From the NCBI RefSeq assembly GCF_030581005.1, contig NZ_JAUQSX010000002.1:310001-374000 (forward strand): 64,000 nucleotides of DNA, read 5' to 3'. A model generated the notes under the pieces. It was not told the origin of the DNA. It saw nothing but the letters and a program-made list of their open reading frames with translations, and ran no database searches. Origin of the DNA: Hymenobacter mellowenesis. GTDB taxonomy: Bacteria; Bacteroidota; Bacteroidia; Cytophagales; Hymenobacteraceae. Shown piece by piece: positions 23,608 to 32,313 of this stretch. The translations under genes and the position numbers were made by a program. Positions within the stretch are counted from its first letter, which is position 1, and the number at the start of each line of letters is the position of its first letter.

Positions 23608-26568
23608 TCAAAACGGCACCACCAGCCGCACCCGGAAGCCGTCTTCCGGCTCCGGCCCCGCATCCAGCGTGCCGCGCAGGGCCTCGGCGCGCTGGCGCAT
23701 GCTGCGCAGGCCCATGCCGCTGCGCGAGGTGCCGGCCGCCGGGCCGTTGTTGCGCACTTCGAGGCGCAGCTGGCCGGGGGCGCGGGTGAGGCTCACCCAC
23801 AGGTCGGTGGCCTGGCGGGCGTGGCGGGCGGCGTTGGTCACGGCTTCTTTGAAGACGAGGTATAGGTGCTGGCGCAACTCCGGCGGCAGGGGCAGGGCAT
23901 CGGGCAGGCCGTCGGTGGCGAGGTGGGTGTTGAGGCCGGCGGGCGCGGCGGTCTGGTCGAGGTGGTCGCGCATGCGGTCGAGCAGCGCGCCCACGGTATC
24001 GGCCTGCGCGTCGATGCCCCACACGATGTCGCGCATGGTGCTGGCGGCGGCCCGGCTGTTGGTCAGCAGGCGGTCGAAGGCCGGGCTGGGGGCGGGCTGG
24101 GCCTGGTGCAGCAGCTCCGCCTGCATGTTCACCCGCGTGAGCAGGGTGCCCACTTCGTCGTGCAAATCGGCGGCAATGCGGCTGCGCAGGCGCTCGTCGT
24201 GCCGCACCCGCGCCAGCCGGCGCCGGTGCACCACGTAGAGCCCGGCCGCCACTATTGCCGCCGCCAGCAGCCAGGCCCAGGGCTGCCGCCACCACAGTGC
24301 CTGCACCCGCAGCGGCACGCGCAGCAGGTTGCGCGCCGCCTCGCCCCGGGCCGACACGCCCTGCATCTCCAGCTCGTACTCGCCGGCCGGCAGGCCCTGC
24401 AGCGCCACCACGTGTGCTGTGCCCAGCCCGCGCCAGCGCGAATCGCCACTGCCGCGCAGGCGGTACTGGAAGCGGGCGCGCTCCGGGGCCCGGTAGTCGG
24501 TCAGGGCCAGGCTCAGCTCCAGGAAGGCGTCGTGCGGGGCCAGCGTCAGCGCGGGCGCGGCGGGGCCGGCCAGATAGGTGGTGCGGGTGGTATCCAGCGC
24601 GCTCAGGTGCTGAGTGTAGGCCGTGAGCAGCAGACGCGGGGGGCGGGGCGGGCTGGCGGGCGCGGGCGCCGGGCGCACCCGGCACACGCCGCCCACGCCG
24701 CCAAAAAGCAGGCTGCCGTCGGCCTCGCGCCAGGCCGAGAGGCGGTTGAACTCGGCATCGGCCAGGCCGTCTTCTTCAGTCAATACGCTCAGGTGGCGGG
24801 TGCGCAGGTTGTAGCGCAGCAGGCCGGCGTAGGTGCCACCCCACAGCTCGTTGGGGCCGCCGGGCAACAGGGTGCCCACCGTGTTGCTGAGCAGGCCGCT
24901 GGCGGTGGTGAGGTGCTCGGCCACGCCCCGGGCGGGGTCGAGGAGCAGCAGGCCCTGGTCGCGGGTGCCGGCCCACACGCGCCCGTCGGGCGTGGGCCAG
25001 AGGCAGAGCACGTCGTCGGTGGGAAAGCGGCGGGGGCCGGTTTCGGCGGGGCCGTAGTGGGTGAGGGCGTGGGTGGCGGGATTTAGGCGGTAGAGGCCGT
25101 GCTTGGTAGCCAGCCAGAGGATGCCGTCGGGCCCGGCCGCCAGCTTCTGTATCTGCTGCCCCGCCCGGGCCACGGCCGCGTCCGGGTAGGGCCGGGCCTG
25201 CTGGCTGGCGGCATCCAGCAGGTAGAGGCCCCGGGTGGTGCCGCCCCACAGCCGGCCGCGCAGGTCGCGCAGTAAGCACAGGCTGCTGGTAAATTCGGAG
25301 GACGTGCCCGTCCAGGCCAGGCGCGTCACCTGGCCGGTGCGCGGGTCAAGCTGGCCGAAGGCGTGGTTTTCTTCGGCGAAAAATACCTGGCCGGCGGGCG
25401 TGGTGGCCACGTCCAGCAGCACGGCATCGGTGGGGCGGCCGGCTTCGGTGAGGGGCAGGGGGCGCAGCGGGGCGCGGGGGCTGTCGGCGGCCTGCACCAG
25501 GGTGGCTCCGTAGGCGCTCACCAGCAGCCGGCCATCGGGCAGGCGGCTGATGGCGCGGGTGCTGTAGCTGCGCAGCGGCCGGGTGGGCAGCAGGTCGACG
25601 CCCGTGGCCGTGGCCCGCTCCTTGAAGCAGCCGCGCTGCCCCGGGCTGGCGCTCCAGCGCAGGCCGCTGGCGTCGGTGTACACGGTGTATTGGCGGCTGA
25701 GTTGACCCTCGCGCTCGAAGGCCACGGGGTGCCGGGCCACGGTGGGCAGGCGCTGGCCAGCGGGCCAGGTCAGCTCCACCAGCTGGCGCGCCACCACCCA
25801 CTGCCAGCTGCCGGGCGTGGTGCCGGGGCTGAAATTGTTGACGTTAGGGCCCGGCAGCCAGCGCCGAACCTCGCGCAGCTCCCCGTCGGGCTGGGCTTCG
25901 TAGAGCGCATTCGAGCCCACCAGCTGCAGGGGCTGCGTGCCGGGCACGGGCTGCAATTCGCCCAGATAAGTGCGCACTGGCACCGCCGCCACGCCGGCCG
26001 GCGGCCCGTGCCCCAGCTCGTGCAGCACCGAAACCATCCACATATCCGCCGCGCCATCGGGCCGCAGCCAGGTGGCGGGCGCGCGCAGGGGCGAGGGCAC
26101 CGGCCGCGCGGGCAGTTGACCTGCGGGTAGGTAGGCCAGGTGGTTGTCGTAGCTCACCCAGATGTCGTGCGAGCGGGGGTGCTGTACCAGCGCGTAGATG
26201 CGCGGCGGCACCGCGCCTTGCTCCGGCAGCGTGATGCGCATGAGTTCCCGGCCGCGCAGGCAAAACAAGCCGTTGGCGCTGCCAATCCACAGGTTTTGCT
26301 GCGTGTCGAACACGAGGGCCTGGGCGTAGCCGATGCCGGCCTGCCCGGGCCGCGAGGTGAGGGCCGGCAGGGGCACCAGCTCGTAGCCGTCGTAGCGAAA
26401 CACGCCTTCATCAGCCGCTACCCAGAGCAGGCCGGCGGAATCCTGCACCAGTTCGTGGATGAGCAGACGGCCCAGCAGCGGGTCGCGCTGCCACGTCTGG
26501 GCCCGGCCGGGGCCGGCCGCGCCCAGCAGCGCCAGCAACAGCAGAAACAGGAATCGACGCACGGGCAA
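23608..26568 (-). CDS. Sensor histidine kinase with two-component-regulator propeller
   Basis: The 986-residue protein has a signal peptide or first helix (FLFLLLLALLGAAGPGRAQ). A large periplasmic sensor of Reg_prop-type blades follows, for example LLWVAADEGVFRYDGYE, NLWIGSANGLFCLRG, RLWGGTTRGLYLLDA and ILWLATKHGLYRLN. A Y_Y_Y-like beta domain (RFQYRLRGSGDSRWRGLG) comes before a transmembrane helix at about residues 755-778. The cytoplasmic part is a HisKA_3 kinase with the phospho-acceptor His803 in IAADLHDEVGTLL, the N box NAARHARQA and the G box SGMGLRSMRQRAEAL. It probably senses an extracellular polymer or surface signal and phosphorylates the adjacent NarL-type regulator. The architecture matches Bacteroidota one-piece sensors but without a fused receiver. 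Confidence 0.9.
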   Translation of the reverse strand: MPVRRFLFLLLLALLGAAGPGRAQTWQRDPLLGRLLIHELVQDSAGLLWVAADEGVFRYDGYELVPLPALTSRPGQAGIGYAQALVFDTQQNLWIGSANGLFCLRGRELMRITLPEQGAVPPRIYALVQHPRSHDIWVSYDNHLAYLPAGQLPARPVPSPLRAPATWLRPDGAADMWMVSVLHELGHGPPAGVAAVPVRTYLGELQPVPGTQPLQLVGSNALYEAQPDGELREVRRWLPGPNVNNFSPGTTPGSWQWVVARQLVELTWPAGQRLPTVARHPVAFEREGQLSRQYTVYTDASGLRWSASPGQRGCFKERATATGVDLLPTRPLRSYSTRAISRLPDGRLLVSAYGATLVQAADSPRAPLRPLPLTEAGRPTDAVLLDVATTPAGQVFFAEENHAFGQLDPRTGQVTRLAWTGTSSEFTSSLCLLRDLRGRLWGGTTRGLYLLDAASQQARPYPDAAVARAGQQIQKLAAGPDGILWLATKHGLYRLNPATHALTHYGPAETGPRRFPTDDVLCLWPTPDGRVWAGTRDQGLLLLDPARGVAEHLTTASGLLSNTVGTLLPGGPNELWGGTYAGLLRYNLRTRHLSVLTEEDGLADAEFNRLSAWREADGSLLFGGVGGVCRVRPAPAPASPPRPPRLLLTAYTQHLSALDTTRTTYLAGPAAPALTLAPHDAFLELSLALTDYRAPERARFQYRLRGSGDSRWRGLGTAHVVALQGLPAGEYELEMQGVSARGEAARNLLRVPLRVQALWWRQPWAWLLAAAIVAAGLYVVHRRRLARVRHDERLRSRIAADLHDEVGTLLTRVNMQAELLHQAQPAPSPAFDRLLTNSRAAASTMRDIVWGIDAQADTVGALLDRMRDHLDQTAAPAGLNTHLATDGLPDALPLPPELRQHLYLVFKEAVTNAARHARQATDLWVSLTRAPGQLRLEVRNNGPAAGTSRSGMGLRSMRQRAEALRGTLDAGPEPEDGFRVRLVVPF

Positions 26569-26630
26569 GGGAAAAAGCCGGTGCGAAAATAACGGCTGTT
26601 GCGTTACTTATTCAGTGCTAAACCTGGGCA

Positions 26631-26738
26631 GTAGAGACGCAATATTTTGCGTCTCGTCGTTGCTGATGTTGTTTAGCTTGTGCGGTTCTGCGCGGTTTCG
26701 GTAGTTCAACGACGAGAAGCAAAATATTGCGTCTCTAC
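26631..26738. repeat. Inverted repeat, family C
   Basis: Arms at 26631-26662 and 26707-26738 (GTAGAGACGCAATATTTTGC type) carry one small difference. The repeat ends ten bases before the stop codon of the helicase gene, between two genes on the minus strand. Confidence 0.9.
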
Positions 26739-26748
26739 ATCTTCCTTC

Positions 26749-28740
26749 CTAGTCCTGCAACTCCCACGCCGTGCGGTAGCCGCCCACACTCTCTACGTAC
26801 TCAATCAGCGCCTTGAAAAACGGGTGGGCGCTCAGCGTCGAAGAGTCGCCGACGAGCAGCAGCTTTTTGCGGGCCCGGGTCATGCCCACATTCATGCGGC
26901 GGATGTCGCTCAGGAAACCGATTTCGCCGTGGTTGTTGCTGCGGGTGAGGGTGATGGCGATGATGTCGCGCTCCTGGCCCTGGAACGAATCCACGGTGCC
27001 CACGCTGAGCTGGCGGTGCAGCATGAAGCCGCTGAGCTCGTCGTTTTCCTCGATAGCGTCTTTCAAATAGTTGATTTGGGCGCGGTAGGGGGCAATAACG
27101 CCGATGCTGAGCGGGTCTTCCTCATGGTCGGCGGGGTCGTAGGGTTCGAGGAGTTGGGCGAGGCGTTTCAATAGTAAATCCGCTTCTTCGGGGTTGGCGG
27201 TGGAGCGGCTTTCGGGGATGGTGATTTCCTGGAAGCCGAAGCCGGCCGTGTCGAGGAATTCCACGGGCAGGTCGGGGGCGAAGCGCAGGTCGTAGGCGTC
27301 GAGGCCGGCGTGGGCCACGGTGTCGTAGGCCACCAGTTGGCCATCGTAGAACTGGTCAGAGCTGAACTGCATGATTTGCTCGTGCATGCGGTACTGCACC
27401 GTCAGCATCCGAGCCGTGGCCGGCTGACGCTTGATGGCCTTCTCGAACAGCGTTTCGCGCAGGGCGCCGGCCTTGTCGCTCTTCACCGTGGGCGGCAGCT
27501 GGTGGTGGTCGCCGGCCAGAATCACGCGGTTGCCCTTGGCAATCGGAATCCAGCAGCCCGGCTCCAGGGCCTGCGCGGCCTCGTCGATGAACACCGTTTC
27601 GTAGGTCAGGTGGCGAATGTTGCGGTTGCTGGCGCCCACCAGCGTGCAGGTGATGACCTGCACCGATTCGAGCAAATCCTCGGTGATGTAGCGCTCCAAA
27701 TCATCGGCCTGCTGAAACAGCATGCGCGCTTCATCCTTCAACTGCCGGCGGTGCTGCTGCTCCTCAAAACCGAAGTTGCGCACGTACTTGCTGGCGGTTT
27801 CGCGGTACTGGTCGGCCGTCTGGCGCATCGAGCGCATTTCGTTGTAGCTTTTGTGGTTCATCACCTGCGCATCCAGCGTGTGCTCCAGCAGCAGGTCAGA
27901 AACCCGCGAGGGGTTGCCCATCCGAATGACGTTGACGCCGCGCTCGGCCAACTTCTCGGTGAGCAAATCGACGGCCGTGTTGCTCGGCGCGCACACCAGC
28001 ACGCGCCGCTCGCGCCGGATGGTTTCCAGGATGGCCTGCACCAGCGTGGTGGTTTTGCCGGTGCCGGGCGGGCCGTGGATGATGGCCACGTCCTTGGCCG
28101 CCAGCACGTGGCGCACGGCTGCCAGCTGCGAGTCATTCAGCGGGCTGGGGTAGAACAAGTCGGTAGCTTTTTCGTCGCGGAAGCGGGCTTCCTTGGCTCC
28201 CAGCAAGATGTCGCGCAGCTCGGCCAGGCGGTCGCCGTAGGCACCCATGACTTTGCCCAGGGCGTAGTCCATCTCGCGGTAGCTCACCTCGTCGAAGGTC
28301 AGGTCGATGCCCAGCTTGTGGCCTTCGGTCACCCAGTCGGGCAGGTCTTCCTTGGTGGTGGCGAGCAGCAGCTTGTTGCGCCGCACACTGGTGATAACGC
28401 CGTTGAGGGTGGGCCGGTCGGTGGCCGCGCGGCCGGGCACGTTGCCAAACAAAGCCGCGTTCTTGCCCACCTGAAACAGGTGCAGGCCCTGCTGCCCGGC
28501 GGGCCGCTCCAGCTCCAGCACCACTTTGCCGCCGAAGCCAATGTCTTCCTGCGTGATGGTGACGGGGTACCAGGTGAGGCCGCGCTGCTGCCGCTCCTGG
28601 ATGCTGGCTTTGGCGTTTTTGAGTTTGAATTGCTCCAGGTCTTCCTGCTGCTCCAGCTTCATGAGGGCTTGCACCTGGCGCAGCTCTTTTTCGATGGCGT
28701 AGGGGTCGACGGGGGCGAAAGGGAGGGTGGTATCGGACAA
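26749..28740 (-). CDS. Upf1/IGHMBP2-like superfamily 1 helicase
   Basis: This is a DNA/RNA helicase of about 663 residues. The N-terminal region has SIQERQQRGLTWYPV, typical of the Smubp-2-like group. Motifs in order are HGPPGTGKTTT (Walker A), VLVCAPSNTAVDLL (Ia), VFIDEAAQALEP (II), LAGDHHQLPPTVKS (III), LTVQYRMHEQIMQF (IV), VGTVDSFQGQERDIIAITLTR (V) and NVGMTRARKKLLLVGD (VI), so all are intact. The start is uncertain. I propose the TTG at 28740, giving MSDTTLPFAPVDPYAIEKEL. The ATG at 28830 would overlap the upstream gene and add 30 residues without family character. Function is likely nucleic-acid remodelling or repair. Confidence 0.88.
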   Translation of the reverse strand: MSDTTLPFAPVDPYAIEKELRQVQALMKLEQQEDLEQFKLKNAKASIQERQQRGLTWYPVTITQEDIGFGGKVVLELERPAGQQGLHLFQVGKNAALFGNVPGRAATDRPTLNGVITSVRRNKLLLATTKEDLPDWVTEGHKLGIDLTFDEVSYREMDYALGKVMGAYGDRLAELRDILLGAKEARFRDEKATDLFYPSPLNDSQLAAVRHVLAAKDVAIIHGPPGTGKTTTLVQAILETIRRERRVLVCAPSNTAVDLLTEKLAERGVNVIRMGNPSRVSDLLLEHTLDAQVMNHKSYNEMRSMRQTADQYRETASKYVRNFGFEEQQHRRQLKDEARMLFQQADDLERYITEDLLESVQVITCTLVGASNRNIRHLTYETVFIDEAAQALEPGCWIPIAKGNRVILAGDHHQLPPTVKSDKAGALRETLFEKAIKRQPATARMLTVQYRMHEQIMQFSSDQFYDGQLVAYDTVAHAGLDAYDLRFAPDLPVEFLDTAGFGFQEITIPESRSTANPEEADLLLKRLAQLLEPYDPADHEEDPLSIGVIAPYRAQINYLKDAIEENDELSGFMLHRQLSVGTVDSFQGQERDIIAITLTRSNNHGEIGFLSDIRRMNVGMTRARKKLLLVGDSSTLSAHPFFKALIEYVESVGGYRTAWELQD

Positions 28741-28802
28741 AAGAATGCGGGTTGGGTTCGTTCGTGAATACGAACAACCATTAACAAGTGATGATTTAAT
28801 TC

Positions 28803-29177
28803 CTATCGCCAGTGCGGTAGTATCCGGCAAAGCGTTTCAGCAAATTCCTGCGTCAGCTCAGCCGTTGGCGGATTTGCCTGGTGTTCTTTAATTAGACGAA
28901 TGGCAGCCAAGCTATAACACTGTTTTACGCGAAAGTTTTCAAGATACTTTGCTTTGATAATAGCTTTAATGAGACGGTTTGACTTACGTTGGTACCCAAT
29001 TACAACTACAGATTCACACATACCTCCAAAATAATCGATGATATAGACTTTTGCACCGGGGCGGAAGTGTTTGGTGCCAGTGCGTATTTCTTCACCGCCG
29101 GGACCGTATGGACGCTCAGTAACAATATTGCCTACAGCCGTGCAGAAAGATTCTTGAGGGATGTCGGATTCTGTCAT
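28803..29177 (-). CDS. Hypothetical protein, paralogue of the 38084 gene
   Basis: The 124-residue protein is not of a family I recognise. Its N-terminal 60 residues (NIVTERPYGPGGEEIRTGTK, HFRPGAKVYIIDYFGGMC, VVVIGYQRKS) closely match the protein at 38084-38605, and both end with a segment of the type EFAETLCRILPHW. The blocks suggest a small beta-barrel (SH3-like) domain. The AT content is clearly higher than the flanking genes. It precedes the helicase gene on the same strand. The two copies in one window suggest an accessory family, perhaps immunity or regulatory, but nothing in the sequence proves a role. Confidence 0.7.
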   Translation of the reverse strand: MTESDIPQESFCTAVGNIVTERPYGPGGEEIRTGTKHFRPGAKVYIIDYFGGMCESVVVIGYQRKSNRLIKAIIKAKYLENFRVKQCYSLAAIRLIKEHQANPPTAELTQEFAETLCRILPHWR

Positions 29178-29449
29178 TGCCTATGGTCTCTGTTAGCTAC
29201 GGTCAGCCGCATTTCAGTCGCAATAGTGATGTGCTAGTGTAAGGGAAGCTTGGCAAATGTCGGGCGCGGGGCATAAACTCTGGAATTACCTCAACCCCGG
29301 GGAATCGGCCAAGCCCCAGCGGAAGCCTAACCGGAATGAGGCATATTATAGCTTCAAGAGCAGTACGACCGAACCCAGCGGCATCACTAAAAATACCCGT
29401 GGTCCGTATGAGAAGTACTTTTGCAACCTCTCATTTTCCTTAAAAATTT
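29178..29449. other. Divergent intergenic region, moderately AT-rich
   Basis: The region lies between a minus-strand hypothetical gene and the Rieske reductase gene. A 66-codon ORF at 29257 has no recognisable features and no start signal, so I do not call it. The only element I support is the TACTTTTG box near the right end. Confidence 0.5.
29416..29423 (+). promoter_or_regulatory. Probable -7 element (TACTTTTG) of the Rieske reductase gene
   Basis: TACTTTTG is a full match to TAnnTTTG and lies 26 bases upstream of the ATG at 29450. No TTG is found at the standard 19-base spacing, so the -33 box is unidentified. Confidence 0.5.
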
Positions 29450-31012
29450 ATGGCTGACGCTGCTGCCACGCCCCTCACCGGCCCTGACTTTTTGAACGAT
29501 GGCCTCGCCCTCACCGACCTGCCCGATGGCGGCATGACCACCGGCCACGCCCACGGCGAGCCCGTACTGCTGGCCCGGCGCGGCAATGAAATTCTGGCCA
29601 TATCGGCCAAATGCAGCCACCTGGGCGCGCCGTTGGGCAAGGGCTTGCTTGATGGCGACACCGTGCGCTGCCCCTGGCACCACGCCTGTTTCAGCCTGCG
29701 CACCGGGGAGGCCCTGCGCGCCCCGGCCCTCGACCCGCTGCCCTGCTGGACGGTGGAGCAGCGCAACGGCCGCGCCTACGTGACCGGCAAACAAGCGCGC
29801 GACCCGTTGGCGCCCGTCGGCACCTCCGAAACCAAAGCCTACCCAGATGCTGTGGTCATCATCGGGGCGGGCGCAGCGGGCAGCGCGGCGGCCGAGATGC
29901 TGCGCCGCGAGGGCTACAAAGGCCGCATCACCGTGCTTGACGGCGAGGCCGAAGCGCCGTATGACCGCACGATGCTGTCCAAAAGCTTCCCGGCCGATGA
30001 GAAAAAGCCAGTGGCGCTGCGGCCGGCGGGCTTTTATACAGCGCATAAAATTGATATTGTGCGCGGTGAAGTCGCGGGCATTGATGTGGCCGGCCGGCGC
30101 GTGCTGCTGGCCAACGGCGCGGCCCACGCCTACGACCGGCTGCTGCTGGCTCCCGGCGCCGAGCCGATACGGCTCGACATTCCGGGCCACGACCTGCCGC
30201 ACGTGCACCTGCTCCGCTCGCTGACCGACCACCGCGCCATCGTGGCCGGGGCCAAAGGCGCGCGGCGGGCCGTCGTTATCGGGGCCAGCTTTATTGGGCT
30301 GGAAGTGGCGGCGGCCCTGCGCGGTTTAGGTCTGGATGTACACGTTGTGGCGCCTGACCAGCTCCCGCTGGCTAAGGTGCTGGGGCCGGAGCTGGGCGAA
30401 ATCGTGCGCAAGCTGCACAAGGAAAAGGGCGTGTTTTTTCACCTCGAACAAAATGCCGAACGCATCGAAGAAGGCGTGGTGGTACTGGAAAACGGCGAGC
30501 GGCTGCCGGCCGATTTGGTGGTAGCCGGCATCGGGGTGCGGCCCCGCCTGGCGCTGGCCGAGGCCGCCGGATTAGCTATTGAAAAGGGCGTGACCGTGAA
30601 CGAATACCTCGAAACCAGCGCGCCCGGCATCTTCGCGGCCGGCGACATTGCCCGCTGGCCCGACCCGCACTCCGGCCAGAATATTCGTGTTGAGCACTGG
30701 GTGGTGGCCCAGCGCCAGGGCCAGACGGCCGCCCGCAACATGCTGGGCCAGCGCGAGCAGTTCGACGCCGTGCCATTCTTCTGGAGCAAGCACTACGACC
30801 TGTCCATTCGCTACGTGGGCCACGCCGAGAAGTGGGACGAGGCCGTGGTAAGCGGCGATTTGGCTAAACAGGAATTCTCGATTGCCTATAGAGCCGGTGG
30901 TAAAACCCTGGCCGTTGCCAGCGTGAAGCGCGACCTCGAAAACCTGAAAGCCGAAGTGGCCCTGGAAGCCGATGACGAAAAAGCGCTGGAAAAGCTGCTG
31001 GCCGGGGCATAG
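29450..31012 (+). CDS. Rieske-FAD/NAD(P)-dependent oxidoreductase (AIFM3-like ferredoxin reductase)
   Basis: The 520-residue protein fuses a Rieske [2Fe-2S] domain to a pyridine nucleotide-disulfide oxidoreductase domain. The Rieske ligands are Cys55-x-His57 (AKCSHLGAPL) and Cys74-x2-His77 (CPWHHACF). The reductase has a first Rossmann motif VVIIGAGAAGSAAAEML, a second one (VVIGASFIGLEVAAALRGLG) for NAD(P)H, and the FAD block APGIFAAGDIARWP. A C-terminal domain with FFWSKHYDLSIRYVGHA follows. This matches reductases of the rubredoxin/ferredoxin or AIF type. It is cytoplasmic. The electron acceptor is unknown. The following lipoprotein gene is 78 bases downstream on the same strand. Confidence 0.92.
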   Translation: MADAAATPLTGPDFLNDGLALTDLPDGGMTTGHAHGEPVLLARRGNEILAISAKCSHLGAPLGKGLLDGDTVRCPWHHACFSLRTGEALRAPALDPLPCWTVEQRNGRAYVTGKQARDPLAPVGTSETKAYPDAVVIIGAGAAGSAAAEMLRREGYKGRITVLDGEAEAPYDRTMLSKSFPADEKKPVALRPAGFYTAHKIDIVRGEVAGIDVAGRRVLLANGAAHAYDRLLLAPGAEPIRLDIPGHDLPHVHLLRSLTDHRAIVAGAKGARRAVVIGASFIGLEVAAALRGLGLDVHVVAPDQLPLAKVLGPELGEIVRKLHKEKGVFFHLEQNAERIEEGVVVLENGERLPADLVVAGIGVRPRLALAEAAGLAIEKGVTVNEYLETSAPGIFAAGDIARWPDPHSGQNIRVEHWVVAQRQGQTAARNMLGQREQFDAVPFFWSKHYDLSIRYVGHAEKWDEAVVSGDLAKQEFSIAYRAGGKTLAVASVKRDLENLKAEVALEADDEKALEKLLAGA

Positions 31013-31090
31013 CCAGCGAAAGCGCGGCGTGGCCAGTAACCCGAGCACGGCCGGGGCGCGTAAAGACTGAAGGACTAATTCACCAAAAAG

Positions 31091-32236
31091 ATGCTCTTTT
31101 CTCGTACCCTGCTGCTATTACCCGCCGGCCTGCTGCTGGCCGCCTGCTCGGGCGGCTCGGGCACCGAAAAGGCCGTGGGCGTGGCCCTGCCGCCCAAGGT
31201 GCCTACTTCGCCTTCGGCCGCCAAACTGGAGTTGGTGGCTACTTCCGACACCATCTGGAACGGCGTGGCCGTGGCCGACGACGGCCGCACCTTCGTGCTG
31301 TTTCCGCACAACGAGGGAGGGCCCGGCACCCGCATCGGCGAGCTGAAAGACGGCAAAGTTACGCCCTGGCCCAACCGCGCCTGGAACAATTGGCAGCAGC
31401 CCGGCGACCCCGCCAAGCAAGCCTTTGTGCGGGCCAATTCCCTGCGCTTCGGCCCCGAAGGCTACCTCTGGATAGTGGACACCGGCACGCCCAAGTCCGA
31501 CGTCGTGCCCGTGAAAGACGGCCCCAAGCTGCTGGCTTTCGACATCAGCAAGAACCAGCTGGTGAAGTCCATCGACCTCTACCAATACACCCGGCCTAAA
31601 AGCTTCGTGGACGATTTGCGCTTCCACGGCGAGATGATTTACGTGACCGATGCCGGCGCGCCCGGCCTCATCGTGCTCAACCAGAAAACCGGCCAGGGCC
31701 GCCGCCTGCTCAACAACGACAGCACCACCACCGCCCGCCGGCCCATGTACGGCGAGGGCAAAATGATGCTCAAGCCCAACGGTGACAAAGTGGCTTTGCA
31801 CGCCGACCAGATGGAAGTGTCACCCGATGGCCAGTACTATTACTACCAGACCGCCGCCGGCCCCATGTACCGCGTCGAAACCCGATACCTGGACGACCCC
31901 AACATCAACTCCGCCGACCTCGCCAAAAAGGTCACCTACTTCTTCAATTCGCCCACCTGCGGCGGCACCGCCATCGATGCCGACGGCAACCTCTACGTGT
32001 GCGACGCCAACGAAAAGCGCATCCTTAAAGTGACGCCCGCCGGCCAAAGCAGCGTGTTGGTGCAGGACCCGCGCCTCATCTGGGCCGATGCCCTGTGGAT
32101 TGACCAGGCAGGAGCCCTCTGGATTCCGGTGCCCCAGATGAACCGCACCGCCGGCTTCCAGCGCGGCCTCGAAACGGTGAAATTCCCGGTCGAACTGCTG
32201 AAAATGGAGTTGGGTCTGAAGCCGTTCCGGGACTAA
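31091..32236 (+). CDS. Major royal jelly/yellow-like lipoprotein
   Basis: The 381-residue protein has a lipoprotein signal (LLPAGLLLAACSGG). The mature protein follows the bacterial MRJP/yellow (L-dopachrome tautomerase-related) pattern: WNGVAVADDGRTFVLFPHNEGG, SLRFGPEGYLWIVDTGTP, FVDDLRFHGEMIYVTDAGAPGLIVLN, MEVSPDGQYYYYQTAAGPMYRVET, GGTAIDADGNLYVCDANEKRIL and WADALWIDQAGALWIPVPQMNR. The fold is a six-bladed propeller. The ligand is unknown. The stop lies two bases before a family B repeat shared with the convergent VWA gene. Confidence 0.85.
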   Translation: MLFSRTLLLLPAGLLLAACSGGSGTEKAVGVALPPKVPTSPSAAKLELVATSDTIWNGVAVADDGRTFVLFPHNEGGPGTRIGELKDGKVTPWPNRAWNNWQQPGDPAKQAFVRANSLRFGPEGYLWIVDTGTPKSDVVPVKDGPKLLAFDISKNQLVKSIDLYQYTRPKSFVDDLRFHGEMIYVTDAGAPGLIVLNQKTGQGRRLLNNDSTTTARRPMYGEGKMMLKPNGDKVALHADQMEVSPDGQYYYYQTAAGPMYRVETRYLDDPNINSADLAKKVTYFFNSPTCGGTAIDADGNLYVCDANEKRILKVTPAGQSSVLVQDPRLIWADALWIDQAGALWIPVPQMNRTAGFQRGLETVKFPVELLKMELGLKPFRD

Positions 32237-32238
32237 TT

Positions 32239-32313
32239 GTAGCGTGGACTCTGCGAGTCCGCGCATCGCTTGGTCAAACCCAGGCAAGCGCGGACTCGCA
32301 GAGTCCACGCTAC
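32239..32313. repeat. Inverted repeat, family B, overlapping a stop codon
   Basis: Perfect 25-base arms at 32239-32263 and 32289-32313 are identical to the arms at 482-562, while the loop differs. The repeat starts two bases after the MRJP stop. Its right end (CTAC) contains the TAG stop of the convergent VWA gene. Confidence 0.92.

Noticed and set aside
21333..26738. CRISPR array or insertion-sequence ends
   Set aside because: Repeats are inverted, not regularly spaced direct repeats, and there are no spacers, cas genes, transposase or target-site duplications that I can see.
29257..29457. 66-codon ORF in the gap before the Rieske reductase
   Set aside because: It has no signal peptide, domain or promoter in the right place and overlaps the reductase start and its -7 box.
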